The position numbers and the translations under genes were made by a program. Positions 43,962 through 62,512 of a stretch of DNA of 64,000 nt are shown here, one piece after another. The DNA comes from Sorex araneus (lineage: Eukaryota > Chordata > Mammalia > Eulipotyphla > Soricidae), in NCBI RefSeq assembly GCF_027595985.1, contig NC_073311.1:51437292-51501291 (forward strand), in the 5' to 3' direction. The notes beneath the pieces were generated by a model. The model searched no databases and had not been told where the DNA came from. It worked only from the letters and a program-made list of their open reading frames with translations. Positions within the stretch are counted from its first letter, which is position 1. Every line of letters begins with the position of its first letter.

Positions 43962-45246
43962 TGTGTAATCACAAAAACGGGGCAGCGGCGCTCTGTCTCT
44001 TCCCCACCGTCTGTGTTCCGTAGTCTCAGGCCACTTCCCCCACCCTGGGGAGGTGGATGGCGACGGGCAGGCGAAGAAAGGAACAGGGCCAGGCTGGTTG
44101 GTCTCAGTTGTAGTTTACTCCATTCCCATCTCCATTCTCCTTCGATTCTCCTCCTGCTTCTCCCTCCCCCATGCTACTTCATCCTCCTTCTCAATCTCTC
44201 ATCATTCTCCTTCTCCTTCTGGCTCTGGCTCTGGATCCCCCGGTTCTGGCACCCATAGCCCACTCTTACAGCCTAGATAAATCCCCCAGCATGAGGGGTT
44301 GGGGCTTACACATAGGTGTGGTCACAATCAATAGTGGTAAAGTTCTTTCCCGCAGGGGATGCTGCTTCTAGGACAGATTCTCCTTCAGCAGGAAGCCCGC
44401 CCAAGAGCGGAATCCCATGTGTGTGTTTCTCCTCTCCTTGTCCAACACACATGTAAGCATTCATAATATTAATCATTTTATAATTTTGTATGGACACAGT
44501 AAGAGATACACTAAGCTTATAAAATTGCTCTCCTGCAGTCATCTCGATCTCAGACTATAGTGCTCAAGCCAAATTAGTCTTTCCAATCCCTAGCAGGGTC
44601 CTAATCTCATTGTTACTTTTGGATCATGACAGCATTTGCCCATGATCAAGCTCTTAACTTATAGTTAAGGATTGTGGCACTTTGGCCTGGCCCATATCGA
44701 TGTTAGGGTAGCTCACAGCTTGCTCTGGGTCCCTCCAGTCCCTCGTCAGGACCCTGCTTTTGGGGTGCTAGGAATTAAGGGCAAATGAGGCTTAAGTCGA
44801 GAAAGCAGATGCCTGGGAATGAATAATATTCGAAGCCAATTAAATCCCAAGTTGCAAAAGCATAATATCAACTGTTTTCCAGTGTCTATACACAAAGGAC
44901 ATTGCTTTAAACTAAACTATTCAAAAGATATAAGGAGAGGAGAAAGGCAATATTTCACTCATACATATAAAATCATACATTTCTGAGGAATCTGAATTTA
45001 CAAGTTAATAGAGTCTGTTTAGTTGGGAAAAGGTGATAGACTGGTTGGGGAAGAGAGCATGTAGAGGAGTTTACAGATAAACGCAGTGGAATGGAAGTGC
45101 CTCAGAAGCACTGTGATAAACCTAAGCTTCCTGTGGCAAGGGGAACAGGACATACCAGTGTTGTCTTAAAATGTTTAGAGATTATTACCAGATAAACCTA
45201 AACTCTTTGTGGCAAGGGAGAAAGGACAATCCAATGATATCCTACA
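43962..45246 (-). mobile_element. Solo LTR (1.3 kb family)
   Basis: Ends TGTGTAATC and ATCCTACA on the plus strand, flanked by CCTGAG (43956-43961 and 45247-45252). Aligns along most of its length with the LTR at 59138-60323, e.g. CAAGCTCTTAACTTATAGTT and GACCCTGCTTTTGGGGTGCT. Orientation is inferred from the polyadenylation signal of the sister copy. No internal retroviral sequence. Confidence 0.85.
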
Positions 45247-45283
45247 CCTGAGAACTGCTGGAATACTTTAATCCCTGACCGAT

Positions 45284-45362
45284 ATGTGTGTGTGTATATA
45301 TATATATATGTATCTATACAATATATGTATATATACAATATATGTATATATACATATATATG
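45284..45362. repeat. TG/TA microsatellite
   Basis: TGTGTGTATATATATATATA and further TATATGTATATATACA units. Confidence 0.9.
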
Positions 45363-45447
45363 AGCACCTTTCAATGATATAGACATACATATAATATAGA
45401 TATAGACATATATAGATGTCTATATATTGACATGTCTATGATAAAGA

Positions 45448-45450
<3 letters not shown>

Positions 45451-45480
<30 letters not shown>
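45451..45480. repeat. TG microsatellite
   Basis: About 15 GT units just after ACACGTG. Confidence 0.95.
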
Positions 45481-45481
<1 letters not shown>

Positions 45482-45519
45482 TCCTATCATACAATTACCA
45501 TCTGGTAACACAGTAAGTG

Positions 45520-46061
45520 AATGCTTCCTTATGTAGCCTTGATAGAACCTAAGTATATAGTTGTAAACAAAAACTTATTCTAATCTCTCTGTGATAACGT
45601 GTTAAGAAAACATCTCAATATAAATATAGATACACACTGATTTTAAAAACAAAAACAATACAACCACTCACTGTAGATAAATTTTAGAAACGCAGAATTA
45701 TTTTAACATTATTTTACAAACATAAAATGGGACACATTTGTTATTCCGATCTAAACAAAAAAAATTAAATTACCACCACTCTTATAGAATCTAATAGAAA
45801 AATGGGAATATTTTTCTATTGAAGAAAACTGGGAATTACTTTAATATAAGTATGACAAAAATTCAAAAAACCTCATACTTGTGATGAACTATAGAAATCA
45901 TTTCCCTGAAATAGAAAAGGTACATATAAAAACTTTATAGTACTTACTAAAACTTTGTTTTTGCACATCTCAATTTTATTTGGTAAGGAAGCTATTACAT
46001 GCAAAATGAGTTATTCTCTTTAAGATTTTTATTTATTCAATAGAATCTATATATAGCTATA
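45520..46061 (-). repeat. KLRC proximal 3' flank, gene 3
   Basis: Close copy of 62510-63045 directly beyond the stop codon; begins at a CTTATGTAGCCTTGAT stretch. Confidence 0.8.
46028..46037 (-). promoter_or_regulatory. Candidate polyadenylation signals, gene 3
   Basis: Two overlapping AATAAA hexamers on the minus strand, 24-34 nt beyond the TAG stop. Gene 4 does not keep them. Confidence 0.4.
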
Positions 46062-52024
<5,963 letters not shown>

Positions 52025-52343
52025 CTCTGAGCTGCTTAGCGGCAGGCCTGTGCTCTGTCCTGACTACATGTAGCAGTTAATAAAGGGTGTGATCAAGATT
52101 CTAGCAGAGTCACTGTGGGCGGGGAAACTTGAGGAATAGTTATTTTACAGGTTAACAAACAAAAGGCTGAGTAGTCACTTTCTTAAAGATTAAAACATGT
52201 GCATCATGAAGGAACACATTTTAAGTTTAATTATTCTAATTTGATGCAACATTACTTGCTTGGGATACAAAAAAGAAAAACATTAGAGATCATATTGATA
52301 GAAAACAAGCAAAGAAAATTGCTTTAAATGTTTTTGATAGCGG

Positions 52344-52495
52344 GGAGGTATACTGTGATTCTTGGTGGTGGAATATGAGCACTGGTGAAGGAATGGGTGT
52401 TCGAGCATTGTATAACTGAGACTTAAACCTGACAGCTTTGTAACTTTCCACATGGTGATTCAATAAAAGAATAAATTAATTAAAAAAAAGGTTTT
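52344..52495 (+). repeat. A-tailed retroelement fragment
   Basis: GGGAGGTATACTGTGATTCT to GTAACTTTCCACATGGTGAT and an A-rich tail; the 3' end of the family seen at 2536 and 20650. Missing from gene 2's flank near 35998, so inserted after the duplication. Confidence 0.75.
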
Positions 52496-52732
52496 TGATA
52501 AAACCTTAGATATTTATTTTTAATGATTTTAAATAATATTCTGCCTAAGAACCTGGCAATTGATTCAATGGCCAATATTTGCCTCCTCAGCAAATGAAAG
52601 ATTATCTATGGAACAAAATTGTTTATTCAAATTTTCATAAAGAGAATGTTGGCTGTCAAGCCAGTCAATTAAATTATCAATTGAAATATATCAGATAAAA
52701 TAGTTTAATTGATATACAAGAATAATTCATAC

Positions 52733-53226
52733 TGTTGGGAGTCAAGCCCCTTTTGGTCTGTCTTGAGGTGATATACTGATTCCTGGGCTCAGCAGGCAGA
52801 TGGGTTGGGAGAGAAACACCTTTTGGTCTGCTTTGAGTGCACCCTGTTACAATGCATATCACAGTTCAATGTTACCTGGGGACAGGATGTTTCTGGCAAA
52901 TGTGCTGTGAAGGTGTTGCCCTAGCTACATAAAACATGTTTACTCTGATCATCCTGTGTAGGTGATCAGTTGCATACTCCCACCATTCTCCTCAACCTTT
53001 ATGAAGGCTTGATGTCTCTCAATAAAGTGGATTCAGCTTTACAGGACCCCCACCGTGTGCTTTATTCTCTTTCCTTGGAGGAGGTGGTGGCAAGGTTTGC
53101 TCTTTTCCCTCAGACCCCCCCCCCCTTAGCTGGAGGTAAGCTCAGCCCTGCCCCAGGGCCCTGAGCAGTGGTCCCTTGATAGACAAGTGAGCGCAGTGAA
53201 CAGAATCCTGGAGAAGACCCCCAACA
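52733..53226 (+). mobile_element. Solo LTR upstream of gene 3
   Basis: Begins TGTTGGGAGTC and ends CCCCCAACA, with an AATAAA at 53021-53026 and CATAAAA near 52928. Flanks CATAC / CAAAC form an imperfect short duplication. Gene 2's flank near 36290 has no insertion. Lies about 0.7 kb upstream of the gene 3 start, antisense to it. Confidence 0.8.
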
Positions 53227-53289
53227 CAAACTTTTATATTTACAACTATTGACGTTTAATAAGTTTAAAGATTGCACATTATCCTTTAG

Positions 53290-53445
53290 TACAACCTGTC
53301 TATGGTCTGCACAGACTGACCTGTGAGGGATCAGAATGAAAAGCAAGAGTGAAAAAAGCTAGGTTCCCTATTGAAGTATCACCTGAAATTTCAACAGGAA
53401 ATCCTTAGATTTGAATTTAAAGGAGAGTTAAAGACACACCTTATT
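53290..53445 (-). repeat. Extra piece of the 5' flank block
   Basis: Stretch with CACAGACTGACCTGTGAGGG that duplicates part of 54280-54425; absent at the matching place of gene 2's flank near 36355. Confidence 0.7.
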
Positions 53446-53764
53446 TTACATGAATAAATAAATAAATAAAATAAGAATGAAAAATATGTAGATTACTATT
53501 CATGTGAAACATTTAACAGACTGGCTTCATTAGATTTTAATAATATATCACTATTTTATTGTTATATTCACAAAATTAATATTTGTAATTTCTTATTCAT
53601 AATAAGAATTATTCATAATAGAAATATGTGAGATTCAACATATTGGAGAGGCTTTTGTTGATGTGATACATGTATGTTTATCATATTTTGTTCAATATTT
53701 TAAAAAATCTTTTGATTTTTAATAACTCGTGTAAGGTGGAACATAATGGGAGATTCGTAATCCT

Positions 53765-55450
53765 AATGCTCTTTAAAAGCTAAAATAATTTTGTTTCATA
53801 TAAATCAATGTATGAAATATTATGTTTGATATGTATGATCAGGTAAATTCATCTTTAAAGTCATAACTAAAAATAGAGAGCATACAGAAGCCAAACTGTT
53901 TACAAATACCAAAACAAACTGCTTATTGCCGTGATATTCATGGAGAGTTTTTATATTGTATTTATTAAAAAAGTCAGGCATGTATGTGAACATACAATTG
54001 ACTGCTTCTTCAAAATCAGAAAATTAAATCATGAAGAAATCCTTTGTATATTTTATATTTTTATCTCTTTCCCACCTTGAGCTTCAAACAGAGATACTAA
54101 TGTTATATTTGATCCTTTTGTATATTAATTGTACCTCAGTTGTTTCATTGCTAGTTTTCATAGTATTTCATGCATTGTTAGACAGAAGAGAAGCAACAAA
54201 TACCTTCTTCTGGCCAGGATGTGATGTGTCCTCTACAGAGAGACCAGGTGTGAAAGGAACTTTCAAGGTGTGCAATATCTGATAACTGTGGCTTAACAGA
54301 CTGATCTGTGAAGACTCAGAATGCAAAGCAAGAGTGAAAAAAAACCTAGATTCCTTGTTGAAGTGTCACTTGAAATTTTAACAGGAAATCCTTAGATTTG
54401 AATTTTAAGAGAGCTAAAGTCACACCTCCACCATACAAAGGACTCTGAGCTTCTAGTTTGTCATTTAGTTTGTCTATTGGGAAATACCTTGGAAACAAGA
54501 GCTGTGGGAGGAGGGGGCGGTACAAAGGACTTGACCATCCTTTACTGTTTATTTGCTTCCATCTCAATAACAAGTACTAAAGCCTTGGATCTCATTAAGA
54601 ATAATGGAGATGACTTGCCAACAGGGAAACAACCCAGCATCACAAGAGAACATGACACCACCTATTCTTCCCAAGTAGACTAGTCTGGCCAGAGAACATT
54701 GGGCTTTCTCACAATGGGGTGGGCAAAATGCCCCCTTCTCCTCCAGAAGTCCCAGCAGCCCACAGCCAGAGGCAACAGTCTCAGACTTTAAAACCACCCA
54801 GTTTCACAACTGAACCTCATTAAACTGCTATGCCACCAAATTGTTCCAGGTTTTTAGCTCATGGACTGGGCAGCCCTTCACCTCAGAATTTCATAGTACT
54901 GTTGAATAGAGCAAATCTGATTCAAATGTTGCATAGAAGCACCACAAGCTCAACAAGCTTCAGCATTAACACAAGGCTCAACTAGCAAAGTCATCATAGC
55001 AATCTTCAATGACCTTAATAATATCATTGTGAGATGCAACAATTATTACAAATTGACTCTTACTGAGTCTAAAATTTGATAGTTCCATTTGCCTTTTTGT
55101 TGCAACAAACACTAGGAAGCAAATTTGATTGTGCCTGCAAGGTATCAGGCTGGGTGGTGGGGTATTGGTGGAGGGAAGGACACACTAGTAGTAGGATTGG
55201 TATAAAAATATTTAATGCCTGAACAATGGTATTATGAACAACAGTAAATCAAGGGGTTACAATAAAAAATAACGTAAAAAAGAACAATGTAGATAACTTA
55301 CCTGGATTAGTTGCTAAATTTTGGTATTATGAACTTCTTCTCCTCACAATCTCATGATGTCATTTTTAATGGAAATAATTCAAATGTCATAATCCCATAA
55401 AATACATAATTAATTATGTCACTAATTATTATCAAGAATTGTTAAATATT
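53765..55450 (-). repeat. KLRC 5' flank block, copy 3 (gene 3)
   Basis: Uninterrupted copy: empty site for the LTR of copy 1 (near 55390) and for the SINE of copy 2 (near 55340). Small frames 54031-54282 and 54477-54683 match those of copy 1 in part but are not conserved as protein. Confidence 0.8.
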
Positions 55451-55565
55451 TTTTAATAACATTCTCACCTTTATTGTAGAAAATTATCAGTTTTCAATGT
55501 ATAATTACTGATCAAGTTCTTAGAATTTTCTCAAAATACATTTTATTTATTAAAAATTTGGGGGT

Positions 55566-55745
55566 GTGGGGATGGAATGATAGCACAGCGGGTAGGGCAT
55601 TTGCCTTACACGCAACCAACCCGGGTTCGATTCCCAGCATCTTTTATGGTACATTGAGCACCATGCGGAGTAATTCCTGAGTGTAGAGCCAAGAGTAACC
55701 CCTGTGCATCGCCAGGTGTGACCCTCCCCCATAACAGCAAAAATT
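55566..55745 (+). repeat. SINE-B copy
   Basis: GGATGGAATGATAGCACAGC head, GGTTCGATTCCCAGCATC body, ending GTGTGACCCTCCCCCATAAC. Confidence 0.85.
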
Positions 55746-56360
55746 TGGAGTGTGGTGCCACCAGCAAGTCAACCTGTGTCCATGGAGCAAGTGTATCAGC
55801 AGCCTGATGGTGTCCTCAGGCTTCATGGTACCCCAAAATTGCCACTGTGTCTCTGGTTGATCCCCAACAACATGGTACCAAGTTTCCTGAGAAATTGAAC
55901 AGCCAAAAGTTAAGTACCTAGAAGCCACATCCATAATTTACCTTAGCTAAGCTGTACAAACCTTGTTTGAGACACCCATAAACAAATCTTGAAAGAGATC
56001 AAAAGCCGAAGTTAATCTCAAACTCATGCCAGGCTGAACAGACCAGCGTAAATAAGAGGGGACAGGTCAGCCTAATGCCCAAGGAGAGCCCCTGGCAGCT
56101 GCTTGCTCCTACAATCCAAAATCGCTACCATGACCCCAACCTGACTTAACCATCTCAGAACAGGCCACACCAAGTTAATAACCCACTGAAAATTTTGGCC
56201 TGTGGGTTTTGTGATTGGTTTCCAGGTTTTCTTGGGGGTGGAGATGGGCATATACCCCCAGTTTCTTATATTCCTGGAAGTTCAACCAGTACCCCATGAA
56301 CCAACTTCAGCACCACCATTTAAGCTCTTCTACAGAAACCCATAAATAAATCTCAAAAGA
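55746..56360 (+). repeat. Unclassified repeat, related to 28395-28660
   Basis: Shares CATCAGCAGCCTGATGGTGT-type and AACAGCCAAAAGTTA stretches with gene 2 intron 4. An ACCCATAAA-AAATC-AAAGAGATCAAAAG motif occurs twice (near 55974 and 56338), suggesting an internal repeat. Confidence 0.5.
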
Positions 56361-56545
56361 GATCAAAAGACTTCTGTTGGCCAGAATGTGGAGTGTTTTC
56401 TACAGACATAAAAGTTGCCATTTGTGAAAAGACAAACTAGCTGTGGTCTGGACAGACTGATCTGTGAAAGCCCACAATGAAAAGCAAGAGTGAAAAAAGA
56501 GAACACATTAATTATTGAAGTGTCACTTAAAATTTCAGCAGGAGG

Positions 56546-56706
56546 AAGCTTGGGCAATAGTTCAGCAGGTTGGGTCTTGCATGTGGCCGACCTGGGATCC
56601 ATTCCCAGCATCCCATATGGTCCTCTGAGCACCATCAGGGGGATTCCTGAGTGCAGAGCAGGAGTAACCCCTGTGCATTGCCAGGTGTGACCCATAAAGC
56701 AAGAAA
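56546..56706 (+). repeat. SINE-B copy with target duplication
   Basis: Head GCTTGGGCAATAGTTCAGCA, end GTGACCCATAAAGC; AATTTCAGCAGGA at both sides is the target-site duplication. Confidence 0.88.
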
Positions 56707-56969
56707 AAATAATTTCAGCAGGAAACCCTTAGACTTGTATTTTCAAAACGGTAGTAGATAGGCCTCAACAATACAGAGACTCTGAGTTTCTAGTCTGTCA
56801 TTTAGTTTGTCCATTGGCAAATGCTACTGAGAGATTATTCCTATAGCAGTAGGGGTTAGGGTACAATAGACTTGGCCATCTTTTGCAGTTGAACTACTTC
56901 CATCTCTGCACAAATAGTAAAAACTTAGACACAATTGCTAAATCTTGGTATTATATAACTTTCCCTCGA

Positions 56970-57715
56970 CCATGGAAAGGTCGGACTGCAGCTGAATCTC
57001 ACAAAGACAATGTTCATGAGAAACGGACTAGTTACTGACATTCCATTTGCTCTCAATGGAACAAAAATCTCCAAAAGCAGCAGTTGTGTCAACCTAGTTC
57101 GAGAACTCAACATGATGGACGACCTGACACCTGAACTGTGCAAGAGGAAGAGAGCAGCGAGTGTCAAAGAAATAGCTAAGAGGACAAAGAATCTCCGGCT
57201 CCCAGTACATCTTTTCAATTCCACCCTTCTTCCTGCACTAATATATGCCTCAGAGACCTGGGCCCTATGCAAACAGGATGAGATCGATATTCTGGTTTCC
57301 CATAGAGGAATCTAAAGAGCTATGCTTGGAGTATCATGTTTCACTCAAGTGAGAGAAGAAATCTGGAGTTCCGACCTCCATCGACGATCAAGAATCAGGG
57401 ACGAGTCTCATTTGCCAAGGTGTCGAAAATCAGATGAGCCAGACATGTAATGTGATTTGGAGACGACTGCTGGACTAGAGCTGTTACTGAATGGATTCAA
57501 TGAGATGTCAAAAGACCGCATGGCCGCCCTCTTACAAGATGGTCAGACTTCTTCATCAAGACCCTAAACGATCCATTTGAGGCTCTTCATATTTCTAGAG
57601 CGAGCAGATGCTAATTGGCTACACTAGCACTCGACAGGGATGAATGGAGACGTTACTGGCACCTGCTTGGGTAAAATGATGAGCAGCAAGATGACAAGTG
57701 ATACAAGTGACAAGT
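56970..57715 (+). mobile_element. RTE-clade LINE copy D (3' part)
   Basis: Codes fragments FALNGTKIS, ELCKRKRAASVKEIAKRTKN and LLPALIYASETWALCKQDE. Flanked by TAACTTTCCCT / TAACTTTCTCT, a target-site duplication. 5'-truncated and broken. Confidence 0.88.
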
Positions 57716-57860
57716 GATAACTTTCTCTCATCCTCTCATGATGGCACATTTACTCTAAGAGAAATATTTCAAAAATTATTGTCCATTAAGAATAGGCAAT
57801 TTCTGATATGTTACTTATTTTCTGAAGAATTTCTACATTTTTTATTAATTACCTTTTCAA

Positions 57861-58675
57861 ATTAATTGTGACAACAAAAAAAGGTCAGTCCTACTAACTA
57901 CTGTCAAGTTTTTGAAATTTCTAAATTAAGTTCAATTTTTATGAAAAGCTTGAAAATTCACATTAAAATATATCTTTGGTAAATATAAAGCATTAAAATA
58001 TACTCAACTAAATTGCCATAAAATGATTAAATATGAAATAATTACTCAATGTGATATGCTGTGACTTATTATCCAATAATAACTAGCTTTCCTTCTTTAC
58101 ATGAATGTTTATTAGAAATATTACAAGTCAAAGTCTAACTTATTTGGGCATAAATAAAGATGCTATTATTATCTACTTTTTGTTTGGATTTAGGGTCTCA
58201 CCCATAGCACACAGACCAAATGAGATACACGGATCAAACCTAGGCCTGACTCATACAAGGCAGTTTGGCTCCAAGATAATTTTTTTAAAGCAGGGAGGCC
58301 ACACTAGGCAATACTCAGGGTTCATTTTGATTCGGCGCTCATGGATGACTATTTAAAGTGCTTAAGGGGCCATATGTGGTGCCAGGATCAAACCAGGGTC
58401 AACTGTGCAGGGCAAACTCCCTACTCACTGTTCTATTACTTGCACCCATCTGAGAGACTATTTTTTAAATACCACTTAATAAAAGTGGGACAAACAGAAA
58501 AATAGCTTTTGTTTTGTGTTTGTTCGGATTTAGACCCACATTCTGCAGTGCTCAGTGTTTATTCCTGTGCTTTGGGATCATTCCTGTGGGTGCTCAGGGG
58601 ACTGTATGGATGTCAGGGAGAAAAATTGGAAGGGCCAGATACATGGCAAGTGCCCTGACTTATCTTTCAGCTCTA
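57861..58675. other. Spacer with old SINE-B copies
   Basis: SINE-B remains near 58185-58290, 58298-58450 and 58525-58672, all minus. 57861-58180 shows nothing recognisable. Confidence 0.5.
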
Positions 58676-58693
58676 TAGAAATAGCAGATTGAG

Positions 58694-60475
58694 GCTATCC
58701 ACCGAGATGTGACCGGGTGGCCACATGTTTGTGTGGCTGCTCTGCAGCTGATAGACCACGATCTGGAGGCCAGCTAGACAACTTTTGGTACCAGCAGCTG
58801 CTGGCAGAAATGTCTCTAGATTGTGAACTAAACCATAGCCCCATGCTGCCCTAGGAAGAGAAATGATGCAATTTCTAACATAAATGTCCCTGGACTTAGT
58901 TACTAAAATACAGAAATCCCAAGCCGTGCAGGCGCACAACTTCATATCTTTTCATTCTCAGCAATGGAAAACTAATTATCAAATGCTTCCTTTTCAGCAG
59001 GGCTGTTTTTTGGGAAAAACCTCCAACAACAATAGTGAGTTTTGTGCTGAAATATGGAATATAATCAAGGTAAATAGAAAGTGAAGTGAAATTTATCAGT
59101 TACGCAGGCGGGGTGGGGGTAGAGGGGGGTGGGAGGTTGTAAAAGACTAAGGCTCGCCGAGGGGCGCGCACACTCGCGGGCTCTCCGGGCGACTCTGTCT
59201 CACCGCCCGCGTTCAGTGCCCCGGAACCGCTGTGTGTGCTGTCGGTCAAGGGTAGGCGATGGAAGGAAGAAGGCCAGACTGGTTGCTCGATCAGTTTATT
59301 TCATTCTCTCTCCCTGCTTCTCTCCCGGCTCTGGATCTCTCTCTGGATCTGTTGATCTCTGGATCTGGCCCCCCAACCCACTCTTACAGCCTAGTTAAAT
59401 CTCCACAGCATGAGGGGGTTGGGGCGTAGACATAGGTGTAGTCACCATCAATAGGGTAAGGTTCCTTTCCCTTAGGGGATGCTTCTCCTAGGACTTAATT
59501 CTCTTTCAGCAGGAGGATCCACCCAAGGGCAGAGTCCCATGAATGTGTTTCTCTTCTCCTCAGCCAGCAAACATATAAGAATTCATAATATTAATCATTT
59601 TGTGTGGACACAATAAGAGATGCATTAAAGCTTATAGAATTGCTCTCCTGGGGCCATCTCAATCTCAGACTACAGCGCTCAGGCCAGATCAGTCTTTCCT
59701 ATCCCTAGCAGGGTCCTAGTCTCATCATTACTATTGGATCATGACAGCATTTGTCTATGATCAAGCTCTTAACTTATAGTTAAGAATTAGGCACTTTGGC
59801 CAGGCCCATCTCGATGCCAGGGTAGCACATAACTCACCGCTTGCCCTGGATCCTTCCCGTCCCTCGTCGGGACCCTGCTTTTGGGGTGCTAGGAACTGAG
59901 GGCAACTGAGGCTTAAGTGGAGAAAGCAGATGCCCGGGAGGGAATAATATTCGAGGCCAATTAATTCCCAAGTTATAAAAAACATGATATTGTCTTCTTG
60001 TGTCTATACAAAACAGACATAGCTTTAAAGTAAATTATTCAAAAGGCACAAGAAGAGGAGAACGGCAATATTAACTTATATAATATAAATTCAGTATCCT
60101 AGGAAGGTCTGACCTTACAAATAAGCAGAGTCAGATTAAGGGAAAGCCGCGGATTAACTGTTTTGGGGAAGAGAGCATAGAGAAGTGATTACAGCTAAAC
60201 AAAAGGATGGGAGAGATTTGGGAACACCTTGATGGGTGAGACTGGGGTAAGCCTAAACTCTGGGAAAAACCGGGACAAGCTACTCATGGCTGGGGGGAGA
60301 GGACAAAGTAATGTCATCCTACAGGAGGTATACTGGGTGTTTTGGTGGTGGAATATGTGCACTGGTGAAGGGATGGGTGTTCGAGCATTGTATAACTGAG
60401 ACATAAGCCTGAAAGCTTTGTAACTTTCCACAGGGTAATTCAATAAAATAGATAAATTTTTTAAAAAAGAAAGAA
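58694..60475 (+). mobile_element. A-tailed retroelement split by an LTR
   Basis: Two halves (58694-59137 and 60324-60475) of one plus-strand element; AGAAATAGCAGATTGAG at 58677-58693 recurs after the A-rich tail near 60473-60489 as a 17-bp duplication. The first half is the reverse complement of 2780-3260 in part. Confidence 0.75.
59138..60323 (-). mobile_element. Solo LTR (1.2 kb family), nested
   Basis: Ends TGTAAAAGAC and CATCCTACA on the plus strand, flanked by GGAGGT (59132-59137 and 60324-60329). A minus-strand AATAAA at 59295-59300 gives the orientation. Same family as 43962-45246. Confidence 0.87.
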
Positions 60476-60489
60476 ATAGCAGATTGAGA

Positions 60490-61714
60490 GTGGGGGTGGG
60501 GGGTACTGGTTGTTTTGTGGTCACACTTGGCTAATTTCTCCAAGCTCTATTCTCAGGATCACTCCTGGCTGGGATTGGGGAACCATAAGTAGTGGCAGAG
60601 ACTGAATCTGAGTCAGCCATATGCAAGGGCCCAACCCAATCAACTGTCATTTGGCCCCCTTAAATCACAAATCAAAAGACACAATGACATCAAAAGAAAC
60701 AGATCAATAAATCTTGGGGTCTAGTTTATTCCTATGCCTAAAGGAATTCTTTTAGTGATTTCCCATTTTGTATCATTCCTGTGGAAATTTACTTTTAAAC
60801 TGCTCACTAGGAGACTGAATTTAGACAAAATCTAGCTTTATCTTTATGAAAGCTAGGAAAATTCCACAAAACTTATTGTTGCATTTTAATATTCTGTATA
60901 AATTGTAAAGCTTCTACCAATGGAAAATGGCTTAGTATGTGCATTTTTCTAATGATTCCATTTTTATTAAGTTAAAAGGAGAGTAAAAGAGAAGAAAAGT
61001 GCCTGTCATAAAGGTTAAACTGGGCATGGTGTGGAAGAAGGGAAATTGGGGACATTGGTGATGTGAAATATACACTGGGTGTAGTGACAGTTGTTGCAGC
61101 ATTAAAAAATTATATGATAGTTTTTCACTTCTGATTAATCATAAAACTGTAAGACTAAAAGTTATTCATCAATTCACCAAAAGGGGTCATGCTCACTAAA
61201 AGTGCCCTTTTAAATTGAAATATTTAAAGTTTTATACTCATTTTATCACTTTGTTTTTAATTAATTAAATGCTGTTACATAAACAACACATTGTGTTACC
61301 TGTAAATACGTGGTTTTTAAATACATGATTTTTAAAATATATGGAGTTTTTAAAAAATAAAATAATAATTATTTTTAAATAATTGATGATTATTTATTTA
61401 TGATATCAGCAAATGCACATATTACCTTTTTACGATGATGGCAACACCTAATGACCAGAAAAATAAATATTTTGGAAATCAAACATTAAATTAGCACATA
61501 ATGTGTGTGGCACTAAAAATAGATATTTTGGAGAAACAAAAACGAAGTTCAAAGAAATAGTAGTGTTCAATATAAAAGAGTAACTTACATGTAAAATTGT
61601 CTATCAACATTTTTCAAACCTAATTAAAGATATGCATAGTTATTATGACATAAAATATCTATTTGCATAATTAATATAATTTAAAAATAATTTACATTCA
61701 ATAAAATATTTATA
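60490..61714. other. Spacer, mostly unrecognised
   Basis: SINE-B-like remains at 60516-60662 (minus). 60996-61150 resembles the 3' end of an old retroelement. The rest is AT-rich with no exon. Confidence 0.4.
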
Positions 61715-62235
61715 TAAATGTATTTTTATTACAGAGACATATTTAATAAACATACAGAGTGATAAAGTTTAAAACATGAAAGAATATACAAAGAACGAAT
61801 CAATTGAATTAATGTTGCAAAAATGATGGCTTCATAATGATGTGTACAGCTGCAATTTATTTTCAATGGTTTATGAGAGCCTTGTGAACATAGTAAAATA
61901 ACAGATTTGCAAAAGTAAGAAATAAAAATCAGAAATAGAGAATTAAACAATTTTCACTGCTTATAACACAAGGTGACCTACCAGGATAGATTATTATGCA
62001 CACACAAATCTACTGTATACACATAAACAGTATGCCAAATCATAACATATAATTAATGATTCTATACATATGATAAATACAAAATAAGATAAAATTTTAT
62101 GTTAACATACATTTTAGATGCTGTATAAATCTTATAATATTATAACATTACTGAATTGTGTTGTTCCTCCAGCAGACACTAGCCAAGATTACCTGAAATG
62201 TAGAACTAAAGTTCATTTTAAGTTAATTAAATAAA
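61715..62235 (-). repeat. KLRC distal 3' flank, gene 4
   Basis: Counterpart of 41985-42545. The minus-strand frame at 61729-61950 is not open in the other copy. Confidence 0.8.
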
Positions 62236-62239
62236 ATTT

Positions 62240-62512
62240 AAAATTAAAGGGGGCCACCATTTTTGCAATAGGCCATTTTCGCGGGGCCACTCTAGTTGGG
62301 GCCATTCCAGCTGGGTGCAGGTGCCATCTCCCACCTGCCCCTTAGGAATCCCGGCAGCCGCCATCTTCTAGAACTCAGCAAAAAGCTCCAGGTATGTGTC
62401 ATGGTGGTTGGAAATGTCAGACCTCACAGGACAGGGGACAGAGGAATCAAACCCGGGTCAGCCGAGAGCAAGGCAAATGCCCTACCTGCTGTGCTATGGC
62501 TCCACCTTATGT
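62240..62512. repeat. GC-rich insertion with SINE head
   Basis: GC-rich part (GGCCATTTTCGCGGGGCCAC) followed by a minus-strand tRNA-like SINE head (AATCAAACCCGGGTCAGCCG to TGTGCTATGGCTCC). Separates distal and proximal 3' flanks of gene 4. Confidence 0.55.

Larger units (their letters stand above)
56361..57860 (-). repeat. KLRC 5' flank block, copy 4 (diverged, interrupted)
   Basis: Old copy of the flank block with the CTGGACAGACTGA and CTAGTCTGTCATTTAGTTTG landmarks, lacking an internal part of about 0.8 kb. Interrupted by SINE-B (56546-56706) and RTE copy D. It is not next to any start exon found here. Confidence 0.7.

Noticed and set aside
43953-44371. Overlapping frames in GC-rich DNA
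   Set aside because: They lie in the U5/R part of a solo LTR and are not matched by open frames in the sister LTR at 59138.
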